Assembly (NCBI GenBank): GCA_002429615.1
Contig: DJAN01000071.1
Location: 1 to 15,650, forward strand
DNA length: 15,650 bases
From: Lysobacteraceae bacterium UBA6001
GTDB lineage: Bacteria; Pseudomonadota; Gammaproteobacteria; Xanthomonadales; Xanthomonadaceae
Reading direction: 5' to 3'
Shown: one piece after another, positions 8,304 through 14,905 of the stretch
Layout of the letters: each line of letters begins with the position of its first letter
Numbering within the stretch: position 1 is the stretch's first letter
Translations under genes and position numbers: made by a program
Notes under the pieces: generated by a model
Told to the model about the DNA's origin: nothing
The model's database searches: none
What the model saw: only the letters and a program-made list of their open reading frames with translations

Positions 8304-9020
8304 ATGAAGAAGTCGCTGCCGTTCGCATGCGCCGCCGTTCTCGCGCTGTCCTCGCTGTCCGCCACCGCCTTCGCCCAGGACGCCGAAGAGGAAGATTCCT
8401 CGGGCTTCAGCGGCACGTTCGCGGTCACCAACGACTACGTATTCCGCGGCATTTCGCAGACCAACGAGGATCCGGCGTTCCAGGCGGGCCTCACCTACAC
8501 CACGTCCTTCGGCCTGTACGCGGGCACCTGGGCATCGAACGTCGACTTCGGCGCGGGCGATCCGGACTGGGAAGTGGATGGTTTCATCGGCTACGGGGTC
8601 GACTTCGCGGAGAACTGGAATTTCGACGTGATGGTCAACCGCTACAACTACCCGGGTGCGGGTGCGTCGAACTACAACGAGCTGATTACCAAGACCACCT
8701 TCCTGGACACCTACAGCCTGACCGTCGCCTACACCAACGACGTGTATGGCCTGGACGAGAACAGCTTCTACTACGCGCTGGGCGCGGACTGGGCGCTGCC
8801 GTCTGACTTCAGCATCGGTGTGCACGTGGGTCGCACGACCTATTCGTCGAGCATCGACTACAAGGACTACACCGACTACAGCGTGACCGTCGGCAAGACC
8901 TGGGGTCCGCTCAACCTGACCGTCGGCTACTACGACACCGACAGCAGCGGCGAATACGACTTCGGCAAGCAGAATTCGGATAGCCGCATCGCGGCCGTGG
9001 CGACCGTCAGCTGGCCGTAA
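8304..9020 (+). CDS. TorF-family putative outer-membrane porin
   Basis: The protein has 238 residues and is predicted to be an outer-membrane beta-barrel. ATG 8304 lies 9 bases behind CAGGAG (8289-8294); ATG 8295 in frame overlaps that site and is rejected. The signal peptide is MKKSLPFACAAVLALSSLSA with probable cleavage after TAFA. The mature protein begins acidic (QDAEEEDSS), then SGTFAVTNDYVFRGISQTNE, the diagnostic opening of the TIGR02001/TorF group. The rest alternates aromatic and polar residues in amphipathic strands (GLYAGTWASNVDF, NELITKTTFLDTYSLTVAY, YSVTVGKTWGPLNLTVGYYD) and ends in VSWP. The transported substrate is unknown for the family. It stands just after the sulfate operon but with its own promoter region and terminator, so a functional link is not shown. 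Confidence 0.85.
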   Translation: MKKSLPFACAAVLALSSLSATAFAQDAEEEDSSGFSGTFAVTNDYVFRGISQTNEDPAFQAGLTYTTSFGLYAGTWASNVDFGAGDPDWEVDGFIGYGVDFAENWNFDVMVNRYNYPGAGASNYNELITKTTFLDTYSLTVAYTNDVYGLDENSFYYALGADWALPSDFSIGVHVGRTTYSSSIDYKDYTDYSVTVGKTWGPLNLTVGYYDTDSSGEYDFGKQNSDSRIAAVATVSWP

Positions 9021-9046
9021 TTGGCGGGCTGTTGGGTTTTCTTGAG

Positions 9047-9071
9047 AAGCGCCCTTCGGGGCGCTTTTTTT
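9047..9071 (+). terminator. Rho-independent terminator of the TorF-family gene
   Basis: AGCGCCC (9048-9054), a TTCG tetraloop and GGGCGCT (9059-9065) form a perfect 7-bp stem followed directly by seven T residues (9065-9071). It lies 26 bases after the stop codon. The C(UUCG)G loop is an especially stable type. Confidence 0.92.
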
Positions 9072-9136
9072 GCGTCTTTGTCTTTGCTGGCGGAGATGCG
9101 TGGGCTGATGGCGCGGCTGTTCGGGGGCTATCGCGC

Positions 9137-9253
9137 GGCGCCCGGGGGGAAGGCCTTGGCGGGGGACGCCGAAAGCCGTCATCCATGACGTCGAGCTCGA
9201 GTGGCGACATCCTGTCGCCACACGCCCCCGCCAAGGCCTTCCCCCCGGACGCC
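9137..9253. repeat. Structured intergenic repeat, copy A (117 bases, inverted relative to copy B)
   Basis: Arms 9137-9165 and 9225-9253 are inverted repeats of 29 bases with one mismatch; the inner 24 bases (9142-9165 with 9225-9248) pair perfectly. They enclose a 59-base core (9166-9224) containing a 9-bp hairpin GTGGCGACA-TCC-TGTCGCCAC (9201-9221). Read on the minus strand, the core is 51/59 identical to copy B, including 30 consecutive identical bases. The element is non-coding: the frames crossing it are shadows. It resembles lineage-specific intergenic repeats of Xanthomonadales (REP or MITE-like), but I cannot name a published family. Confidence 0.85.
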
Positions 9254-9399
9254 CGATGGATTGCGTCGACCGGAATGAAGGGCAGAAGCAGAGCCGCGCC
9301 CCGCTCTTGATCTTCGATCCGCACAGATGGGAACCCATCGGGGGATCGGGGGCGCTGTCTCCTCGGGGGCGTGTGGCGACAGGATGTCGCCACTCGAGC
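9195..9399. repeat. Long-range 36-base inverted repeat joining copies A and B
   Basis: Because the copies are in opposite orientation, 9195-9230 is the exact reverse complement of 9364-9399 (36 bases, no mismatch). The 133 bases between hold the right arm of A, a spacer and most of the left arm of B. The spacer 9254-9340 has a small GATGGG-AA-CCCATC dyad (9326-9339) and no ORF of note. A transcript could pair A with B instead of folding each copy separately. Confidence 0.8.
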
Positions 9400-9457
9400 C
9401 CAAGGCCATGGATGGACGCTTTTGGCGTCCCCCGAGGAGACAGGGCCCCCGGTCCCC
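9341..9457. repeat. Structured intergenic repeat, copy B (117 bases)
   Basis: Arms 9341-9369 and 9429-9457 pair over 29 bases with one G:G mismatch (9354/9444) and one T:G wobble (9346/9452). The 59-base core (9370-9428) contains GTGGCGACA-GGA-TGTCGCCAC (9372-9392) and GGACGC-TTTTG-GCGTCC (9414-9430), the latter reaching into the right arm. Total, arm and core lengths equal those of copy A. The arms match copy A at only about 18 of 29 positions although each remains self-complementary. Confidence 0.85.
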
Positions 9458-9490
9458 GCGCGACCACAACGGAAGCGCGGCTCTCGGCGC

Positions 9491-9522
9491 AAAAAAAAGG
9501 GGCCGACAAAAGCCGGCCCCTT
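9491..9522 (-). terminator. Rho-independent terminator of tdh
   Basis: On the minus strand AAGGGGCCG, an 8-base loop and CGGCCCCTT form a 9-bp stem leading into a run of T residues (eight A residues at 9491-9498 on the plus strand). It begins about 30 bases after the tdh stop. On the plus strand the stem is followed only by TTCTCT, so it acts mainly for tdh. Confidence 0.9.
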
Positions 9523-9551
9523 CTCTACATACGAAATCCTGGCAGGAACCC

Positions 9552-10586
9552 TCAGTTCCAGCTCAGCACCACCTTGCCAGCCTTACCCTGTTCCATCAGG
9601 TCGAAACCCTTCTGGAAATCGTCGATCGGCAACTGGTGGGTGAGCACCTTGCCAAGCGGGAAGCCGGACAGCACCAGCTGGGTCATCTTGTACCAGGTCT
9701 CGTACATCTTGCGGCCGTAGATGCCCTGCACGGTGAGGCCCTTGAAGATGATCTTGTCCCAGTCGCAGCCCGCGCCCTTCGGCATGATGCCGAGCATCGC
9801 GATCTTGCCGCCGTGGTACATGCAGTCGAGCATGTCGTTGAACGCGCGCGGGTTGCCGCTCATTTCCAGGCCCACGTCGAAGCCTTCCATGTGCAGGTCC
9901 TTCATTACGTCCTTGAGCGAGGTGTTGGACACGTTCACCACCCGCGTCGCGCCCATGTCGGCGGCCAGCTTCAGGCGGAAATCATTGACGTCGGTGACCA
10001 CCACGTTGCGCGCACCAATGTGCTTGCAGATGCCCGCTGCGATGATGCCGATCGGACCGGCGCCGGTGATCAGCACGTCCTCGCCCACCACGTCGAACTC
10101 CAGCGCACAGTGCGCGGCATTGCCGTAGGGATCGAAGAAGGCCGCCAGCTCGGACGGAATCTGGTCCGGGATCGGCCACAGGTTGGAGGCCGGCATCACC
10201 ATGTACTCGGCGAACGCGCCGTTGACGTTGACGCCGATGCCCACGGTGTTCGGGCACAGGTGCGGACGGCCGCCACGGCAGTTGCGGCAGTGGCCGCAGA
10301 CGATGTGGCCCTCGGCCGATACGCGCTGGCCCACCTGGTAGCCGGTCACCGCCGAGCCGAGTTCGGCGATGCGGCCCACGAATTCATGGCCGATGGTCAG
10401 GCCCGGCTTGATCGTGCGCTGGCTCCATTCGTCCCACAGGTAGATGTGCAGGTCGGTGCCGCAGATCGCGGTCTTCTCCAGCTTGATCAACACCTCGTTC
10501 GGGCCCGGCACCGGAACCGGCACGTCCTCCAGCCAGATGCCCTTGGCCGCTTCGCGCTTGACCAGCGCCTTCATCGTTTGCGTCAT
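9552..10586 (-). CDS. tdh: L-threonine 3-dehydrogenase
   Basis: This zinc-dependent medium-chain dehydrogenase oxidises L-threonine with NAD+ to 2-amino-3-ketobutyrate, the substrate of Kbl. The protein has 344 residues against 341 in E. coli and is very similar throughout. The catalytic zinc site is in [11 protein letters not shown] (Cys42) and GHEFVG (His67, Glu68). The structural zinc cysteines are Cys97, 100, 103 and 111 ([15 protein letters not shown]). The NAD+ fold has GAGPIG at 175-180 followed by VVVTDVND with Asp199. [11 protein letters not shown] and [13 protein letters not shown] words ([12 protein letters not shown]) and the ending KVVLSWN are Tdh-specific. ATG 10586 gives a leader of about 35 bases from a perfect TATAAT box; ATG 10574 is an alternative with no better ribosome-binding site. 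The gene is transcribed alone, divergent from the S46 peptidase gene. Confidence 0.97.
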   Translation of the reverse strand: MTQTMKALVKREAAKGIWLEDVPVPVPGPNEVLIKLEKTAICGTDLHIYLWDEWSQRTIKPGLTIGHEFVGRIAELGSAVTGYQVGQRVSAEGHIVCGHCRNCRGGRPHLCPNTVGIGVNVNGAFAEYMVMPASNLWPIPDQIPSELAAFFDPYGNAAHCALEFDVVGEDVLITGAGPIGIIAAGICKHIGARNVVVTDVNDFRLKLAADMGATRVVNVSNTSLKDVMKDLHMEGFDVGLEMSGNPRAFNDMLDCMYHGGKIAMLGIMPKGAGCDWDKIIFKGLTVQGIYGRKMYETWYKMTQLVLSGFPLGKVLTHQLPIDDFQKGFDLMEQGKAGKVVLSWN

Positions 10587-10621
10587 TGCCGCTGAAACCC
10601 GTGGGAAAAGAGATGGCGCGA

Positions 10622-10627
10622 ATTATA
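10622..10627 (-). promoter_or_regulatory. -10 element (TATAAT) of tdh
   Basis: A perfect TATAAT on the minus strand lies 35 bases before the tdh start in a very GC-rich stretch. GGCGCG (10615-10620) and CGCGCC (10633-10638) flank it as an inverted repeat, which may be chance or an operator. No clear -35 box is visible. Confidence 0.5.
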
Positions 10628-10680
10628 AGGCGCGCGCCCCGGCTGCCGTGCTGCACCGCCAGAAGCCTTGGGGTGCCGTT

Positions 10681-10705
10681 GGGCAGGGGTGGGGGGAGGG
10701 AGGGG
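10681..10705 (+). promoter_or_regulatory. G-tract cluster, potential G-quadruplex upstream of the S46 peptidase gene
   Basis: Five runs of three or more G are spaced by one or two bases (GGGCAGGGGTGGGGGGAGGG, then AGGGG). This meets the usual G-quadruplex pattern on the plus strand. It sits just upstream of a TACACT box and 41 bases before the peptidase ATG. Structure and role are untested. Confidence 0.4.
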
Positions 10706-10709
10706 CGGT

Positions 10710-10715
10710 TACACT
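10710..10715 (+). promoter_or_regulatory. Possible -10 element (TACACT) of the S46 peptidase gene
   Basis: TACACT lies 30 bases before ATG 10746, the same word and nearly the same distance as before the lipoprotein gene at 872. No convincing -35 box is present; the upstream sequence is the G-rich cluster. Confidence 0.35.
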
Positions 10716-10745
10716 CCAGTCATCTTTCCAGCGAAGCCGTTGCCG

Positions 10746-12908
10746 ATGCGTTCCAGCCTGCTTGCCCTGTCCGTCGCCTCCACGTTGTTCGCCGGTTTCG
10801 GCGCTGTTTCCTCCGCCCAGGCGGGCGAGGGCATGTGGGTCCCGCAACAACTGCCCGAAATCTCCGGCCCGCTCGAGAAGGCCGGCCTGAAGCTCTCGGC
10901 CCAGCAGCTGGCCGACCTGACCGGCGACCCGATGGGCGCGGTCGTCGCGCTCGGTGGCTGCACCGCCAGCTTCGTCTCGCCGCAGGGCCTGGTGGTCACC
11001 AACCATCACTGTGCGTATGGCGCCATCCAGCTCAACTCGACCGCCGAGAAGAACCTGATCAAGGACGGCTTCAACGCGCCGACCCATGCCGACGAACTGA
11101 GCGCCGGCCCGAACGCGCGCATCTACGTGCTCGACGAGATCACCGACGTCACCGCCCAGGCGCAGGCCGCGCTGGCCGCGGCGGGCGACGACGCGCTCAA
11201 ACGCACCGAGGCGCTGGAGGCCTTCGAGAAGGCCCAGGTCTCGGCCTGCGAGGCCGGCGGCGGCTACCGCTGCCAGTTGTTCAGCTTCGCCGGCGGCAAT
11301 ACCTACCGCCTGTTCAAGAGCCTGGAAATCAAGGACGTGCGCCTGGCGTATGCGCCCCCGGGCAGCGTCGGCAAGTTCGGTGGCGATGTCGACAACTGGA
11401 TGTGGCCGCGCCACACCGGCGATTTCTCGTTCTACCGCGCCTATGTCGGCAAGGACGGCAAGCCGGCGGCGTTCTCCAAGGACAACGTGCCGTACCAGCC
11501 CAAGCACTGGTTGAAGTTCGCCGACCAGCCGCTGGGCGAGGGCGACTTCGTGATGGTCGCCGGCTATCCGGGCCGCACCAACCGCTATGCGCTGGTCGCC
11601 GAGTTCGAGAACACCGCGCAGTGGACCTATCCGACCATCGCCAAGCGCTATGAGGACATGATCGCGCTGGTGGAGAAGGCCGGGCAGCAGAATCCGGATA
11701 TCCGGGTGAAGTACGCCAGCACCATGGCCGGCTGGAACAACACCAGCAAGAACTACGAGGGCCAGCTGGAAGGCTTCAAGCGCATCGACGCCGAAGGCCA
11801 GAAGCGCGCCGAGGAAGCGGCGGTGCTGGCCTGGCTGAAGGGGCAGGGCGCCAAGGGCAAGGCCGGGCTGCAGGCGCACGACAAGCTGGTCGCGCTCAAC
11901 GCGCAGACCCGCCAGACGCAGGCGCGCGACCTGGTCGTCGGCCAGCTCAACCGTACCGGCGCGCTGGGCGCGGCAACCACGCTGTATCGCCTCTCGCTGG
12001 AGCGCGCCAAGCCGGATGCGCAGCGCGAGAGCGGCTACCAGGAGCGCGACCTGCCGCAGGTGGAGGGCGCGATGAAGCAGATGGAACGGCGCTACGTGCC
12101 GGCGATGGATCGTCAGCTGCAGGCGTACTGGCTCACCCAGTACACCCGCCTGCCGGCGAACCAGCGCGTGCCGGCGATCGACCAGTGGCTGGGCGGCGAC
12201 GTCGATGCGGCGGTGGCGCGCCTGGATGGCACCCGCCTGGGCAGCACCGAGGAACGGCTGAAGTGGCTCAAGGCCGACCGCGCCGCGTTTGAATCCAGCG
12301 ACGATCCGGCGATCCGCTACGCGGTGGCGGTGATGCCGGCGCTGCTGGCGCTGGAGAAGCAGGAGAAGACGCAGAAGGGCGAGCAGCTGAAGTCGCGTCC
12401 GGTCTACCTGCAGGCACTGGCCGACTACAAGCGCAGCCAGGGCAAGTTCGTCTACCCGGACGCCAACCTGTCGCTGCGCATCACCTTCGGCAACGTCAAG
12501 GGTTATGCGCCGAAGGATGGCGTGCAGTACACCCCGTTCACCACGCTGGAAGGCGTCGTGGCCAAGGAAACCGGCGTGGAGCCGTTTGATTCGCCGAAGG
12601 CGCTGCTCGCGGCGGTGAAGGCCAAGCGCTATGCCGGCCTGGAAGACAAGCGCCTGGGTTCGGTGCCGGTCGATTTCCTGTCCGACCTCGACATCACCGG
12701 TGGCAATTCCGGTTCGCCGGTCATGGATGCCCACGGCAAGCTGGTCGGCCTGGCGTTCGACGGCAACTGGGAGTCGGTCAGCAGCAACTGGGTGTTCGAC
12801 CCGGCCATGACCCGCATGATCGCCGTCGACAGCCGTTACCTCGAATGGATCATGCGCGAGGTCGCCCCGGCGCCGCAGCTGATCCAGGAACTCGGCCTGC
12901 AGCACTGA
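10746..12908 (+). CDS. S46-family dipeptidyl-peptidase, DPP7-like
   Basis: This secreted or periplasmic serine peptidase removes dipeptides from peptide N-termini. It has 720 residues, the usual S46 length. ATG 10746 begins the signal peptide MRSSLLALSVASTLFAGFGA, cleaved near SSAQA; the frame's extension to 10668 spans the G-rich promoter region. Mature start GEGMWVPQQLPEISGPLEKA is typical of the family. The triad is visible as His88 (VVTNHHCAYG), Asp226 (WPRHTGDFSFYRAY) and Ser655 (ITGGNSGSP). Asn217-Trp218 (DVDNWMW) should hold the substrate N-terminus. Gly673 in AFDGNW occupies the specificity position that is Gly in DPP7 and Arg in the acidic-residue enzyme DPP11, so preference for bulky or hydrophobic P1 residues is inferred. 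Such enzymes support growth on peptides in this bacterial group. Confidence 0.93.
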   Translation: MRSSLLALSVASTLFAGFGAVSSAQAGEGMWVPQQLPEISGPLEKAGLKLSAQQLADLTGDPMGAVVALGGCTASFVSPQGLVVTNHHCAYGAIQLNSTAEKNLIKDGFNAPTHADELSAGPNARIYVLDEITDVTAQAQAALAAAGDDALKRTEALEAFEKAQVSACEAGGGYRCQLFSFAGGNTYRLFKSLEIKDVRLAYAPPGSVGKFGGDVDNWMWPRHTGDFSFYRAYVGKDGKPAAFSKDNVPYQPKHWLKFADQPLGEGDFVMVAGYPGRTNRYALVAEFENTAQWTYPTIAKRYEDMIALVEKAGQQNPDIRVKYASTMAGWNNTSKNYEGQLEGFKRIDAEGQKRAEEAAVLAWLKGQGAKGKAGLQAHDKLVALNAQTRQTQARDLVVGQLNRTGALGAATTLYRLSLERAKPDAQRESGYQERDLPQVEGAMKQMERRYVPAMDRQLQAYWLTQYTRLPANQRVPAIDQWLGGDVDAAVARLDGTRLGSTEERLKWLKADRAAFESSDDPAIRYAVAVMPALLALEKQEKTQKGEQLKSRPVYLQALADYKRSQGKFVYPDANLSLRITFGNVKGYAPKDGVQYTPFTTLEGVVAKETGVEPFDSPKALLAAVKAKRYAGLEDKRLGSVPVDFLSDLDITGGNSGSPVMDAHGKLVGLAFDGNWESVSSNWVFDPAMTRMIAVDSRYLEWIMREVAPAPQLIQELGLQH

Positions 12909-12913
12909 GCTCG

Positions 12914-12947
12914 CTGCCGCGGCGGGCCGGCAGGCCCGCCGCAGCGG
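12914..12947 (+). terminator. Strong hairpin after the S46 peptidase gene, possible terminator
   Basis: GCGGCGGGCC (12919-12928), loop GGCA and GGCCCGCCGC (12933-12942) form a 10-bp GC stem, extended to 12914/12947 by four more pairs after one mismatch. It begins 5 bases after the stop. Only TTATG follows, not a T-run, so it may be a weak or factor-dependent terminator, or an mRNA end stabiliser. Confidence 0.45.
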
Positions 12948-12948
12948 T

Positions 12949-12954
12949 TATGAT
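12949..12954 (+). promoter_or_regulatory. Possible -10 element (TATGAT) of the histidine phosphatase gene
   Basis: TATGAT, one base from consensus, is 52 bases before ATG 13007 and just after the hairpin. The position 17 bases upstream falls inside the hairpin and does not resemble a -35 box. Confidence 0.3.
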
Positions 12955-13006
12955 CGCGATCCCCACGCCGGTTCCGCCGGCGCGTCCCCCCAGGAACCTT
13001 TCCCGC

Positions 13007-13651
13007 ATGCGCATCCTGCTTGCCCGTCACGGCGAGACGCCGTGGAACGCCGAAGGCCGCTACCAGGGCCAGATCGACATCCCGCTTTCGCCGGTCGGCG
13101 AATCGCAGGCCCGCGCGCTGGGTGAGCGCCTCAAGGATGTGCGCATCGACCGTGCCGTCGCCTCGCCGCTGACCCGTGCGCAGACCACCGCGCGCTTCGC
13201 CCTCGGCCCGGCGCGCGAAGGCATGCTGACGCTGGATGCCGATCTGCAGGAAATCGCCCATGGCGAATGGGAAGGCCTGCTGGCCAGCGAGATCCACGAC
13301 AAGGACCCGGCACGCCTGCGGGCCTGGCGCGATGAGCCGGACACCGTGCTGATGCCCGGCGGCGAATCGCTGCGCCAGGTGCTGGAGCGTTCGTGGCGCG
13401 GCCTGGCCGCCGCCGCCGAGGGCCTGGGTCCGGACGACACCCTGCTGGTGGTCGCCCACGATGCGGTCAACCGCGTCCTGCTGTGCAAGGTGCTGGGCAT
13501 TCCGCTCTCGCGCCTGTGGACCTTCCGCCAGGCCCCGACCACGCTGAACTTCCTGGAAGGCGAGGACGTCGAGCACCTGGAAGTGGTGCGCCTGAATGAC
13601 TGCAGCCACCACACGCCGTTCTTCGGCGAGGCCAAGCACCGCGCGCTCTGA
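13007..13651 (+). CDS. Histidine phosphatase family protein (phosphoglycerate mutase-like)
   Basis: The cytoplasmic protein has 214 residues. ATG 13007 starts immediately at the conserved first strand, MRILLARHGETPWN, with an AGGA at 12992-12995; the frame runs back to 12845, but the extra residues overlap the peptidase gene and are low complexity. His8 in the RHGE motif is the expected phosphoacceptor, Arg57 (SPLTRAQTTA) and Glu82 (LQEIAHGEWEG) complete the pocket, and His151 (LLVVAHDAVNR) is the second conserved histidine. Length and motifs fit cofactor-independent phosphatases of the GpmB/CobC/PhoE type more than the glycolytic dPGM, which is longer. The substrate cannot be predicted; no cobalamin or other pathway genes lie nearby to guide it. 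Confidence 0.88.
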   Translation: MRILLARHGETPWNAEGRYQGQIDIPLSPVGESQARALGERLKDVRIDRAVASPLTRAQTTARFALGPAREGMLTLDADLQEIAHGEWEGLLASEIHDKDPARLRAWRDEPDTVLMPGGESLRQVLERSWRGLAAAAEGLGPDDTLLVVAHDAVNRVLLCKVLGIPLSRLWTFRQAPTTLNFLEGEDVEHLEVVRLNDCSHHTPFFGEAKHRAL

Positions 13652-13795
13652 CTGCCCGCGCCGGGCTGCGACATCGGCGCGCGTCAGGTCTTTCCCGATC
13701 CCGCATCGCGTGGCGTTCGCTTAGGCTGACGCGGGCCGTGGACGGTGTCCGTTGCGGCTGTCGCCTCGTCGTTGCCGCCATACATCTCCCGTCCG

Positions 13796-14836
13796 ATGCC
13801 TTATTACGCCTCGAACCAGGAATCACGGGCGAAGGCACGTGCCTTCGTGCGTCGCATCTATCCGATGCGCAACCTGGGTGTGCTGTTGCTGTGCCTGCCC
13901 TACGTGTCCGTCCTGCTGGAGCAGGGGACGCTGGGCCGCTATGCGTGGGCCGTGGTGCTGAATGTGCTGGTGTGGCCGCACGTGGCCTTCTGGCTGGCGA
14001 TGCGCGCGCGCGATCCGGCCGCGGTCGAGCACCGCAACCTGGTGATCGATGCCGCCATGGGCGGCTTCTGGATCGCCGCCACCCATTTCAGCCTGGTGCC
14101 GGCCGCGGCCATGCTCAGCATCCTCGCCGCCGATCGCCTGGCCGCTGGCGGCTGGCGCCTGCTTGGCCGCGCCACGCTGGCCTGTGCGGCGGTCACCGCG
14201 CTCACCGGATGGGCAATGGGCTGGCCATACCACCCGGTCGCCTCGATGCGCACGATCGCCTGGTCCCTGCCGGCGATCTTCATCTACATGCTCGCGCTGA
14301 GCCATGTCGGCTACCAGCTGGCGCGGCGCATCGTGCAGCAGAACCGCCAGCTCGACCGCCTCAACCTGACCGACCCGGGTGTGGATCTGCCGAACCGTCG
14401 CTTCTTCAACGCGCGCGCGCAGGAGATGGTCAGCTCGGCACGCGCCAGCCAGGCGCAGGCCGTGCTGCTGATGCTGGACGTGGACGGGTTCAAGGCCATC
14501 AACGACCGCCATGGCCATGTGGCGGGCGATGAGGTCCTGCGCGAGATCGCGCGGCTGATGCGCGAGCAGGCCGGTGCCACCGGCTTTCCGGCGCGCCTGG
14601 GCGGCGACGAGTTCGCGCTGCTGCTGGGCGCCAGCCTGACCGAGGGCGAGCGCGTGGCCGCCAACCTGCGCGAAGGCGTGGCGATGCTGCGGCTGGCGAA
14701 CTGGCCGCAGCTGCACGTCAGTGTCAGCGTTGGCGTGGCGCCGCTGGCCTCGCACCACCGCGGCATGGACGAATGGCTCGGCGCGGCGGACCGCGCCATG
14801 TACGTCGCCAAGGCCTCCGCCCGCCAGCGCCATTGA
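13796..14836 (+). CDS. MASE2-GGDEF diguanylate cyclase
   Basis: A predicted inner-membrane enzyme making cyclic di-GMP from two GTP. It has 346 residues from ATG 13796; an in-frame GTG at 13745 would add 17, and neither has a good ribosome-binding site. Residues about 18-175 form a MASE2 sensor domain with several membrane segments (FVRRIYPMRNLGVLLLCLPY; VVLNVLVWPHVAFWLAMRAR; FIYMLALSHVGYQLARRIV), the type found in AdrA/DgcC. A short linker leads to the GGDEF domain (about 189-346). Metal and active-site residues are intact: Asp228 in MLDVDGFKAINDRHGH and GGDEF at 269-273 (ARLGGDEFALLL). The inhibitory RxxD site expected at about 260-263 reads GATG, so product inhibition is probably absent. 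The usual TDxLTGLxNRR entry motif is TDPGVDLPNRR here. Confidence 0.92.
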   Translation: MPYYASNQESRAKARAFVRRIYPMRNLGVLLLCLPYVSVLLEQGTLGRYAWAVVLNVLVWPHVAFWLAMRARDPAAVEHRNLVIDAAMGGFWIAATHFSLVPAAAMLSILAADRLAAGGWRLLGRATLACAAVTALTGWAMGWPYHPVASMRTIAWSLPAIFIYMLALSHVGYQLARRIVQQNRQLDRLNLTDPGVDLPNRRFFNARAQEMVSSARASQAQAVLLMLDVDGFKAINDRHGHVAGDEVLREIARLMREQAGATGFPARLGGDEFALLLGASLTEGERVAANLREGVAMLRLANWPQLHVSVSVGVAPLASHHRGMDEWLGAADRAMYVAKASARQRH

Positions 14837-14868
14837 GCGCACCCCTGCCCGGGAAGCGGGTGAAACGG

Positions 14869-14874
14869 GATAAT
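14869..14874 (+). promoter_or_regulatory. Possible -10 element (GATAAT) of folC
   Basis: GATAAT, one base from consensus, ends 31 bases before GTG 14906. It overlaps the in-frame ATG at 14873, so a transcript starting from this box would exclude that ATG. No good -35 box is seen. Confidence 0.35.
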
Positions 14875-14905
14875 GGCGGCGTTTTTTACTGGTGCGCAGC
14901 TTCCC

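Noticed and set aside
9137..9457. CRISPR array
   Set aside because: Only two units, in opposite orientation, with long self-complementary arms; no regularly spaced direct repeats and no cas genes.
8235..9509. Open frames on both strands crossing the intergenic repeats (for example minus 8235-9509 and plus 9327-10595)
   Set aside because: They run antisense through the TorF-family gene or tdh, and the repeat gives similar peptide words in several frames, as expected of a non-coding palindromic element lacking stops.
10623..12905. Minus-strand 760-codon open frame over the S46 peptidase gene
   Set aside because: Antisense to a complete gene with catalytic triad and signal peptide; no domain recognisable in the shadow.
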